A program made the translations under genes and the position numbers. A DNA stretch of 64,000 bases from Mikania micrantha (lineage: Eukaryota; Streptophyta; Magnoliopsida; Asterales; Asteraceae): assembly GCA_009363875.1 (NCBI GenBank), contig CM018696.1, forward strand, positions 93,146,215 to 93,210,214, given 5' to 3'. Under the pieces are notes generated by a model that was given only the letters and a program-made list of their open reading frames with translations, made no database searches and was not told where the DNA came from. This document shows, piece by piece, positions 12,731 through 22,300 of this stretch (within the stretch, counting starts at the first letter, position 1; the number at the start of each line of letters is the position of its first letter).

Positions 12731-13075
12731 TGTCCATAGACGCGATTTACGCGTTTTGCACACGACAAACACTTACACGAATGCTACACGATTCACAAAC
12801 CGTCACACGGTTCACCAACGGGTCGTTGACTTGACACGGTCAAACACGGTCAAACACGGTCAATATGGACCAACACGAGCAAACACGGTCATTGTAGACC
12901 GACACGGACAAACATGAACAACCAAGGGTTGTTGGACACAAACACGAGCACTAACACGAACACTAGCACGGTCACTTACACAAACTCACGTACGGTATAC
13001 GCTATAGGTTGCCGGTGACCGACGTGCTACTTGACGATTCAGGAGCTTACGCTTACATACATTCGTATCACTAAG

Positions 13076-13550
13076 GTGAGTTTACGGCCCCTCTTTACTC
13101 TTTTTCAAACGCTTTTAAATAGGGGGAGAATACTTGTTGCATCGAGTCAAACATCTATTACTGTACAAACATTTTGGTGTATGCTGGTTTATTAGACAAA
13201 CATTAAGTGTTGTAATCGTAAGAAGCCCTCACAAAGTCTTACCGTTAACGTACAAACAAAGAGGCGAGTTTGAATGGATCCGTTTGGGGTGTGACTAACC
13301 CCGCGTGGCGAAATATTGACTGGATGTCATAACACGTGAAAACTTGACCTATCTTGCCATGTTATTACGAGACATGGCGGAGGCAAAGACTAACAAGTCT
13401 AGTTCGGTAGTGACGCACTGACACTTTGGGCCAAGGGCTCGGTACTAACATTTGATAAACAGCATGACACACTTTTATTACTATATGTATATCAAAACCT
13501 GTGAACTCACCAACCATTGTGTTGACACTTTTTCAAACTTGTATTCTCAG
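13076..13550 (+). other. Putative LTR intron (475 bp)
   Basis: Donor CTAAG|GTGAGTTTACGG at 13076. GTGAACTCACC at 13501-13511 is complementary to the donor (one U.G wobble). Then come a branch-like GTGTTGAC, a pyrimidine-rich stretch and the acceptor TATTCTCAG|G at 13550. The two longer LTR families have the same order and spacing. Splicing is inferred, not shown. Confidence 0.6.
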
Positions 13551-14439
13551 GTAACTAGCGAGCTATGGATAACAGGAATGCACACTTTAAGGGACGAGCA
13601 TTAGGATCCGCATGCATTTCTGTCTTATCATTTGGAAACATTGTTATTTATGTTATGAATTAAACAATGTTGCATTTGACAATTTGATTTCCGCTGCATG
13701 TATTCAAACATATTTATTTCCGCTGCTATGAGATACTTTTCCGCTGCAAACTATTTTGTTATGTGTATGTGTCAAACTTGGATTTGTAAACGCATATAGA
13801 GTCGTTCTATATGACCTTGAGCTGTGATTCTGGACACGTCACATCCACGTGGACATACACCACGAGTGGGAATTTGGGGGTGTGACATCCTGCCTTGAAG
13901 AATCGACCGATTTCTCCTCTTGGGACTTCATCCAAGCTAAGACCACCTTCCGAAATTCCCTGGACTCCGAGCGTTCTTCATTCAACCGCTTCAGTGAAAC
14001 CTTAATTTCATGAACGGCTTGCTGGAGTTGAGCGATTTGTTGATCGTGAACATCTAATCGAGAGGTGAGGTTTACCATTGTAGTCGGAAATGGTATAGAA
14101 TGGAGAATCGGCAAAAATGAACGTGAATTGATATGATCCAAATTGAATCAAATCAGAAACGAAAGTTGAAATCGAAATCAAATTGAAATCACGTTGTATG
14201 ATCGGGAATTGGAACCTGTAATCGGCGGCAAATTGAACAACGAAGCTGGAGAAACCACTGACAATCGGCTGAAATTGAGGAACGACGGTGGTTATTTGAA
14301 CCAGTAATCACGATGCGATGAAATTGGAATTGACTTGAAGGACTGGTCGGCGGCACTAATGGAATTGGAATCCACGACGGCCCTGGATAAAATTTGAATC
14401 GAAGCTTTAGAATGGCAGGTCTTCAGCAGGTCGGACCAA

Positions 14440-14538
14440 TGATGAGAATCCAAATCAATCACACAATAGAAATAGGGATTATAATTGAAAAACAAGAACA
14501 CTGATGAAATTGAATTAGAAGTGAACAACGATTACATC
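14440..14538 (-). repeat. LTR (5' in element orientation), part 1
   Basis: First 99 bp of the 307-bp LTR, interrupted by the hAT element. The remainder resumes at 28448 after the hAT target duplication. Confidence 0.9.
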
Positions 14539-15904
14539 TAGGGATGGCAATGGGCCGGGTTTGGGACGGGTTTGAGTAATCCCAATCCCATACCCGTTTA
14601 TGAAAATATGTCCCATACCCGTCCCAAATCCCATCGGGTATCTATCGGGTATTTACCCGTCGGGTATCGGGTATCCCGACGGGTTTCTGGTATCCCGGCG
14701 GGTTTAGCTAAATATATTCGTTGAGAATAACTGACTTAAAACACGTCTGGTATCGGGTAACTAATAATAAATTTATTTTTTTATAATCAAAAACTATATG
14801 TTAAATATGCCAAAAACAAGCTATTAATATATCAAATAACATGAAATTTCAAAATGTTATAAGTTGATTATCATTGTTCAAGATAAACAAAAAAATAACA
14901 ATTATTAACAAAATGGTTCAAAAAAACTTTTGTAGTTGCCAAAAAAAAAACAAAGATAAAAAAGAAACAAATTATATGAACAATTTCTAAAGTTCAAAAG
15001 GATTAAAAAAGAAACAAATTCTATTAATTCAAATGTATATAAATGGTATTTATAATCGGGTACACGGGACGGGTAAACGGGTATATATAATAGGGTAATC
15101 GGGCCGGGTAAACGGGTATATGAACAAATCCCAAGCCCGTCCCATACCCGCGAAAATTTGTAAAATTAATCCTGTCACACCCCGGGCCGGCGGGGTTGGA
15201 TCGGAGTCCCCGCCGGGCGGAAAGTTCCCGGGGCGTGATATCGCGGATGATAATCATGATGATCAGATTGTTTACATAGCATCAACGTTTAAGAATATCT
15301 AAAGCACAATCGAATGATATATAGGATTACAAAGTTAAATTACAATAGCAATATTCTGCAATTTAACTAAGTAAACCTAACCAAAAGAATCAAATGTTTA
15401 TATCTTGTAGTTATGCAAGATATCAAAAGTATAGTATATCATCAACAAAAGATGTGCTTCTCCAAAAGTCTACTAGGTCCTCTATCTGGGCAACCTAGTA
15501 TGCATATCCAAAAGCTTAAGCTTAAACCTGTCCTTCACCTGAGAAAGCATGTAAAAAGATCAAGTCAACACAACGGTTGGTGAGTTCATAAAGTTTATAA
15601 GTTTAAAATAGTTTCACAAACCTCATTCGGTAAAACCTTAACCTCATTAACTCCACCTGTAATATCCAAGTCGGTATGCTTATATATAGGGCATATGTAA
15701 GGGAACAAGCCCTAGCCAACATCCCACCACATACTAACCCGGATATGACATTGTTGTTAATAATAATTAAGCATTTTACCTACCAAACAACTCAATCCTC
15801 ATCAAAGCCTTTGTTATCTGTTTCAAAGTTTTCATGTCTATTGTATTTGTAAGTGTTAGTTCTCATCATGTTTATCAAACATCATAGATTCACACAACAT
15901 AGTT

Positions 15905-16413
15905 TAGCAATTACATATCTCCTATAAGCAGACAAAAGCTCTGGAATGCCAGAAGTTTAGCAATTACATGTCTCTTATATAGATAACAGCTTAGCATTCA
16001 ACAAGTTCATGTTTAGCCTTTACATACCTCTTATAAGCTGACAAAAGCTCTGGAATACCAGACGTTCAGCAATTACATGTCCCTTATAACCAGGTAATAG
16101 CTCCGTAACGTTACGTTTATGTTTAGCCTTTACATACCTCATATAAGCCGACACAAGCTCTGGAATACCAGACGTTCAGCAATTACGTGTCCCTTATAAC
16201 CAGGTAATAGCTTAGAATCGATACTTTCATGTTTAGCCTTTACATACCTCATATAAGCTGACAAAAGCTCTGGAATACCAGACGTTCAGCAATTACATGT
16301 CACTTATAACCAGGTAATAGCTGAGTATCATTATGTTTATGTTATTACATGTATCTCACCCCATAGGTACAAGCTCTGGAATACCAGACGTTCAGCAATT
16401 ACATAGTCTATGG
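15905..16413. repeat. Dimeric tandem repeat, about 110-bp period
   Basis: Alternating half-units of about 53 and 57 bp: one starts TTTAGCCTTTACATACCTC and ends CTGGAATACCAGACG, the other starts TTCAGCAATTACATGTCC and ends near AGGTAATAGCT. About four and a half dimers occur, with full identity in places. The copy in the right LTR is at 24913-25421. Confidence 0.9.
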
Positions 16414-16454
16414 TTAGATACATGTATGATGGCCTAGTAGCATGTAATCGTTTC

Positions 16455-16665
16455 TAAACATCATATCTCATGTAATAGTATCAAGTCTTATGTAATAGTA
16501 TCAAGTCTCATGTAATTGAATCACATCTCATGTAATTGAATCAAGTATCATGTATTTGTATCATGTCTCATGTATTTGAATCACATCTCATGTAATTGAA
16601 TCAAGTATCATGTATTTGTATCATGTCTCATGTAATTGTATCAAGAATCATGTAATCGTATTAAG
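16455..16665. repeat. 19-bp minisatellite in the LTR
   Basis: About eleven copies of a 19-bp unit close to TCATGTAATTGAATCAAGT, with variants at the GAATC/GTATC positions. The right-LTR copy is at 25463-25673. Confidence 0.9.
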
Positions 16666-17329
16666 TAGTCAACAATTGATTTTAAGCATCAAGCTTAAAG
16701 TAAAGGTTTCCATCATAAGCAATCATGTTTATGTTTAAAGCATTAAATAACATTTTAATAAAAATGTTTAACATGCTTCTCAGTCCCGAAGTAAAACAAA
16801 TAAGTTTGAAAGGGGACAATGAACTCACCTTATGTCCGAAGTGCTTGACTAAGTGGAATAAGAATACACGCGCTCTTTGTTTGCTTTCGTTATGATGTTC
16901 AAGTTCCTGTATTGATTTCATGAAATTTGTAACTTATAAGTATTAATAGTGTTGAATTTGTGTGTATGGATGTGTTAGCCATAATCTTTGGCTAACACTC
17001 GCAAGTCTTGGTCAAGATTCGGCCCTTGTTTGTTGACTATGGGTTTTAGGTTCAACTTAGCTCAATGTCATGGAATTTTAGGTTTCATGTATGAAACCCA
17101 AAGTCTTTAATTCAAGTGGCGACTCTTAACCTCTTGTAGTCTAGTATGTGTTCTTATTGCTTCATTAGTCTTGACACTTTAAAACTCTTTGTTCCCATAG
17201 TTCAAATACAATGCTTTGGCTTTTATGGAATTAATCCAAAATCATGTCACCTTTGTAATAATATGTCATAATAAGTTTAACTAAGTTCATTAATGGCTTT
17301 CCAAAGTGTTTGTTTATTCCATTATTAGT

Positions 17330-17690
17330 CGGGCCAAATTGAGTAATCTTGGGCCTAATTGTTAGGTTTGGCCCAACTAATGTCTTGGGCATAAAGGTAG
17401 ATGTATGGGCCGAATTCGCGCTTAATGGGCCATTCGTTTATCGTGGACCAAATAGGGCCATGGGCCAACTATTGGGCCATCCATAATCTATTTAATTATT
17501 GGGCTTGGTTAATAACGAGTTGGGCCTAGTGACAACATGTGTGTGGGCTGGTTATTGGGCTAAACAATTGGGCCAGCATGTTCCGATTGGACTGAATAGG
17601 GTATTGGGCCTATTAACTCTTATTGGGCTGAAACAATCTGGTGGCCTTGGACCGATTAGGAAGAAACCATATGTGTCAACTAATCAGGCT
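17330..17690 (-). promoter_or_regulatory. TGGGCC/TGGGCT (site II-like) cluster in the LTR
   Basis: A dozen or more TGGGC[CT] hexamers in both orientations within about 360 bp. Site II elements (TGGGCC/T) are known targets of TCP transcription factors in plant promoters. Regulation by TCP proteins is inference. The right-LTR copy is at 26338-26698, and a similar cluster lies at 34580-34890 in the related solo LTR. Confidence 0.5.
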
Positions 17691-18533
17691 ACTTAATCGC
17701 TGGTGGGGCTAAGGCTGTAAAAAAAATTTGACAGAAAGAAAACGTGGCCCATAGACATCATCCGTCCATTAAAGGCTCGTGGCTTATAATTCGTTTCTTC
17801 TGCATGAAATTCATCAGAACAATGGTTCGGAAGAAGGTTCGGTTATCTTGTGGCCTCAAAAAGTTCAGTAACTAAGGATGGTTCGCCGAGGGGTAGGGTT
17901 CGCCAGCTGGGTTCGTGGCTCAGAGAAGGTTCGGCTGGTGATGGCAAACGAACCAATGGTTCGTGTCTTCCTTCTTCTGGTTCGTCTAGTTTTCACCCCA
18001 AGGGTTCGGGAGCAGATGAACCACGAAAAGGGTTCGGCCACACACTGATAGGCTCGGCCGTTTGAAAGGAAACATGGGTTCGCCATCCATAACAGGGTTC
18101 GGCCGATTGTTTCTCACGAACCCTGTACATCAACACCATCATCGAGCTCTAAGTTGTATCTGGGTTGTTTCCTGGTTAATTTTATGCGAGGATGGCTTCT
18201 CATAAACGTGTGGTTTCCAAAATAGAAGGTGGCTAACTGGTCAAGATTGTGTGGGTCGAACAAGCCATAAGAAACCCTATTTTTCAGCCACTTCGTGGCT
18301 TAATACCTTGAATTCTCGTGGACAACTCTTCCGATCTGTTGTACTTTCACGTAGAGGAGCTCGAGATCTTCAGTTGGACACCAAGAACACACGATTTGAT
18401 GGAGTTATGAGCAAGTTATGAAGCTCTAAAGTTGCAAAAATGGTGATTTTTGTTGTAGAGAGGGAAACGAACGGGAAAGATAGGGTAGAGAGAGAGAGGG
18501 TTGATTAAAATGAGAGAAAATACTCTCATATAA

Positions 18534-18545
18534 GGTTTTTATACC
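18534..18545 (-). promoter_or_regulatory. TATA box of the left LTR
   Basis: Minus strand GGTATAAAAACC. The core and its downstream context (ATGAGAGT, then TTTTCTC) are shared with the solo LTR at 31904-36452. The equivalent promoter in the transcribing right LTR is 27542-27553. Confidence 0.65.
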
Positions 18546-19332
18546 CCAAGGGTATTCGGGTCCGTTTCGGTTGTCCAGTTCGTAGTTTCGTCGCGTATCC
18601 GGTTCCTTACGCGTGTATTTCGTAATTTTAAATAAAAGAATATTTTTAGGATTTTTAGAACACGAATATTATTGGAAAATATTTTAAATATCGTTGCATT
18701 TAATTATTTATCGAAATATTAATATTTTACGCGTTTCTTTATTTAGTTCGCGATATAATAAAACAGTTTGATTTAATTTATTTAATGATGAGTTTCAAAA
18801 TTGTAAAATAAGAAATATAATATTTCTTTAAATTTATGATCGTTCGTGTCGTTATTCGTTTTCGTTATCGTTTCATCAGATTGCGTCACCATCGCGCGTA
18901 TTCGTTCGAATCGTCATTCGAACGAACACGTCGATGGTTTGGCTTTCTGATTCTTGTTTTCTACTGTTAAGTTATTATTTCAGAACGTTAAACTATCAGA
19001 ATCATTCGTACAGATCGTCACCTATACGAATAATTCGTCGGTTTAGCATTTCGCAACAATAACCGTTTTAGTTTCGTTTTGTTTAAACCTCACATACGTT
19101 TATGCCAACTAATATCACATTAAGTATTTGTGTTTCAACACTGTGTTGTCTGACATGTTTCAGACTGTTAAACCCTAAGGTTTCAGTCAATTTCAGACAA
19201 TCGTATAATAGTTTCATGCTAATCAAATACATCAATAGTCTAAACATAGTTTCTCGAAATGTGTACCTGAATTACTGTACATGTTTACTGTTACGATCAC
19301 TGTTCCGGCACGCATCCGGCACTGATGTTACA

Positions 19333-19345
19333 GTCTCCCCTTGTT
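19333..19345 (-). other. Polypurine tract of the chromovirus
   Basis: AACAAGGGGAGAC on the minus strand immediately before the 3' LTR, in the place where plus-strand DNA synthesis is primed. Confidence 0.75.
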
Positions 19346-19366
19346 AGAGAAATTTCGTCCCGAAAT

Positions 19367-22300
19367 TTAAGACTCGTTATTCGGTACTACTTCCTCGGCA
19401 AAGAGTTGGGGATACTTGTTTCTCATGTGATCTTCACGTTCCCAAGTAAACTCAGGTCCGCGTTTTGAGTTCCAACGAACTTTAACGATAGGAATACGGC
19501 TTCGTCTTAGTTGCTTGACTTTACGATCCATGATCTCCAATGGTTCTTCAACAAAACGTAAGTGTTCATCCAATTGAATCTCTTCAATCGGTATGATAAG
19601 TGTTTCATCAGCAAGGCATTTCTTCAAGTTTGAAACATGGAACACGTCATGTACACCACTAAGTTCATCTGGTAAGCTCAGTTTGTATGCTACAGGACCA
19701 ATACGTTCGATGATTTCGAACGGTCCCACATATCGTGGTGCTAGTTTGCCTTTCTTCGCGAATCGAACTACGCCCTTCCAAGGAGAAACCTTTAGCATAA
19801 CACGATCTCCCACTTGGAATTCCAACGGCTTGCGCCGTTTATCAGCATAGCTCTTTTGTCTACTTCGTGTTGCTTGTAGTCTTTGCTGTATCTGAGCAAT
19901 CTTGTCTGTAGTTTCTTGAATAAGTTCTGGCCCAGTGATACGATTGTCTCCCACTTCTGACCAACAGATTGGTGACCGACATTTCCGGCCATAAAGAGCC
20001 TCGAATGGGGCACAACCGATGCTACTGTGATAACTGTTGTTGTAGGAGAACTCGATTAGTGGCAAATGGGAATCCCAATTACCACCGAAATCTAGAACGC
20101 AAGTTCTTAACATATCCTCCAGGGTTTGGATAGTACGTTCGCTTTGACCATCCGTTTGTGGATGATAAGCCGTACTCAAGTTTAATTGAGTCCCTAGAGA
20201 TTTCTGTAATGACTGCCAGAATCTTGATGTAAATCTGCTATCACGATCCGAAATGATAGACAATGGCACACCATGGCGCACCACTATCTCATCGATGTAA
20301 AGCTTCGCTAGTTTATCCATCGTGTAAGTTTCTCGCATTGGCAAGAAATGAGCAGACTTGGTTAATCGGTCAATGATAACCCAAATGGTATCATGTCCAC
20401 TGGAAGTGCGGGGTAGCTTGGTAACAAAGTCCATAGCTATCTGTTCCTACTTCCAAAGTGGAATTTCAGGCTGTTCCAGTAAACCAGATGGTTTCTGGTG
20501 TTCTGCCTTCACCTTAGCACACGTAAGGCATCTACCAACATACTCAGCTATGTCTTTCTTCATACCCGGCCACCAATAAAATGCACGTAAGTCTTGGTAC
20601 ATTTTATCAGCACCGGGATGCACAGAGTACTTGGTTTTGTGTGCTTCATCAAAAATAAGTTTCCTTAACTCATCTACTGCAGGAATCCAAATACGATCCT
20701 TGAAGTAAACAAGTCCATCGGGTTTTGTTTCCAAATGTTTCTCCACACCGCAATCTAAGTCTTTCTTCAAGTTTCCTCGTTCAATTGCTTCCTGTTGTGC
20801 TTGCCTAATGTGATCGTGTAAACTTGTCTGCACAGTCATTCCCATTGCTCTGACGCGCAAGGGTTTGACCCGTTCCTTCCGGCTCAAGGCATCAGCAACA
20901 ACGTTTGCCTTGCCCGGATGGTACTTAATCACACAGTCATAGTCATTCAGAAGTTCAACCCAACGTCGCTGTCGCATGTTGAGTTCCTTCTGATCAAATA
21001 TGTGTTGCAGACTCTTGTGATCTGTAAAAATGGTACACTTGGTCCCATACAAGTAATGTCTCCAGATCTTCAGTGCAAACACTACTGCTCCCAGTTCCAG
21101 ATCATGAGTATTGTAATTCTTCTCATGAATCTTTAATTGTCTCGAAGCATAGGCAATGACCTTGTCCCGCTGCATAAGTACACAGCCAAGTCCTTGATGG
21201 GATGCATCACAATAAACAACAAAGTCATCACAACCATCTGGGAGAGATAAGATCGGGGCATCACATAGCTTCTGTTTCAATGTCTGAAAGGCTTCTTCTT
21301 GTTTTTGTTCCCAAATGAACGGCTCGCTTTTCTGTGTTAGCTTCGTGAGTGGCAGAGCTATCTTAGAAAAGTTCGAGATGAACCTTCTGTAATAGCCTGC
21401 CAAGCCTAGAAAAGAACGTATCTCCGTCGGTGTCTTCGGAGTGTCCCAATCTTTTATTGCCTCGATCTTGGCAGGATCTACGTGAATTCCCTCACTGTTA
21501 ACAACGTGGCCTAGGAATTGAACCTCCTTTAACCAAAACTCACACTTAGAGAATTTGGCATAGAGCTTCTCTTCCTTTAACAGTTCCAAGATCGTTCTAA
21601 GATGTTGCTCATGTTCTTCTTTGCTTTTAGAATAGATCAATATGTCATCAATGAAAACAATAACAAATTGATCTAAATACGGCTTACACACACGGTTCAT
21701 GAGATCCATGAAAACCGCGGGTGCATTCGTCAAACCAAAAGGCATCACCATGAACTCGTAATGCCCGTATCTGGTACGAAACGCCGTCTTTGGTATGTCT
21801 TCGTCTTGCACTCGAAGCTGATGGTATCCGGAACGTAGATCGATCTTTGAAAAATACTGAGCTCCTTGCAACTGATCAAACAAATCATCAATCCTCGGTA
21901 ATGGATACCGATTCTTGATGGTTAGTTTGTTTAGCTCCCTGTAGTCTATGCACATGCGAAAAGATCCATCCTTCTTTTTCACGAACAGAACCGGAGCTCC
22001 CCAAGGTGAGTAGCTCGGTCGGATGAAACCTTTATCAAGTAGCTCCTGTAGTTGGTTAGATAATTCCTGCATCTCCGAAGGTGCTAACCTGTAAGGAGAT
22101 TTAGCAACAGGTGTTGCTCCAGGAATCAGATCGATACGAAACTCTACCGGTCGCACAGGAGGCAAACCAGGTAGATCTTCAGGAAACACTCCAGGATATT
22201 CTTTCACTATCGGTACGTCTTGTAATGTTTTCTTGTCTTTGTCTTTCTCCACCATATGAGCCAAGAATGCTATGCACTTCTTTTGCAGACACTTACGCGC

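Larger units (their letters stand above)
10948..13887 (+). mobile_element. Solo LTR of a Ty3-type element (2,940 bp)
   Basis: Begins TGTGACACC and ends GGTGTGACA. The 5-bp TCCTG duplicated at 10943-10947 and 13888-13892 proves a single insertion that later lost its internal part by LTR-LTR recombination. Plus orientation is inferred from a TATA box at about 11455 and from splice-like signals shared with the other long LTRs in the window. It contains two hairpin arrays (11305-11432 and 12094-12730) and an ACACGGTCAA-type motif array at about 12830-12975. It has no coding capacity. Confidence 0.88.
10355..14141 (-). pseudogene. Gag-like coding remnant split by a solo LTR
   Basis: Minus strand. 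The N-terminal part (13893-14141) encodes a coiled-coil gag start with QQIAQLQQAVHEIKVSLKRL and FRKVVLAWMKSQEE, typical of Ty3-type gag. Reading stops artificially at 13892, where a solo LTR begins, and resumes in the same frame at 10947 (...SSRQ, then ELQSDLIHDPLIPVV). The reading continues to about 10610, where the frame shifts into a second open stretch (VGDEYLVYVTDWDMALMSTP...) that ends at 10355. Before the solo LTR arrived the frame was continuous across the site. I did not recognise a zinc knuckle, protease or reverse transcriptase. Confidence 0.75.
15539..16828 (-). other. Putative LTR intron, left copy (1,290 bp)
   Basis: Minus strand: donor CATAAG|GTGAGTTCATTG at 16829/16828 and acceptor GCTTTCTCAG|GTGAAGG at 15539/15538. 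ATGAACTCACC, 40 nt before the acceptor, is an exact complement of the donor's GGTGAGTTCAT. A branch-like GTGTTGAC and a pyrimidine run follow it. Both tandem arrays of the LTR lie inside. Confidence 0.65.
15173..19332 (-). repeat. Long LTR, left copy (3' LTR), 4,160 bp
   Basis: On the plus strand it begins TGTCACACCCCGGG and ends GATGTTACA. From left to right it contains a GC-rich terminal hairpin, an acceptor-like site, two tandem arrays, a donor-like site, a TGGGCC-rich block (17330-17690), a GGTTCG-rich block (17820-18120) and a TATA box in minus orientation (18534-18545). Small open frames in it are not conserved in the related solo LTR and are unlikely to be genes. Confidence 0.93.

Noticed and set aside
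15905..16665. CRISPR-like regularly spaced repeats
   Set aside because: The spacers are not unique, the units are contiguous dimers, and the sequence is an LTR in a plant nuclear genome with no cas genes.
16682..16921. An 79-codon frame present identically in both long LTRs (MKSIQELEHHNESK...)
   Set aside because: Identity is due to LTR duplication. The related solo LTR does not keep the frame, and the frame crosses the putative donor. The conserved part is DNA-level only.
17850..18086. Overlapping frames on both strands in the GGTTCG block
   Set aside because: Produced by the repeated, stop-poor GGTTCG motif; not kept in the sister LTR.
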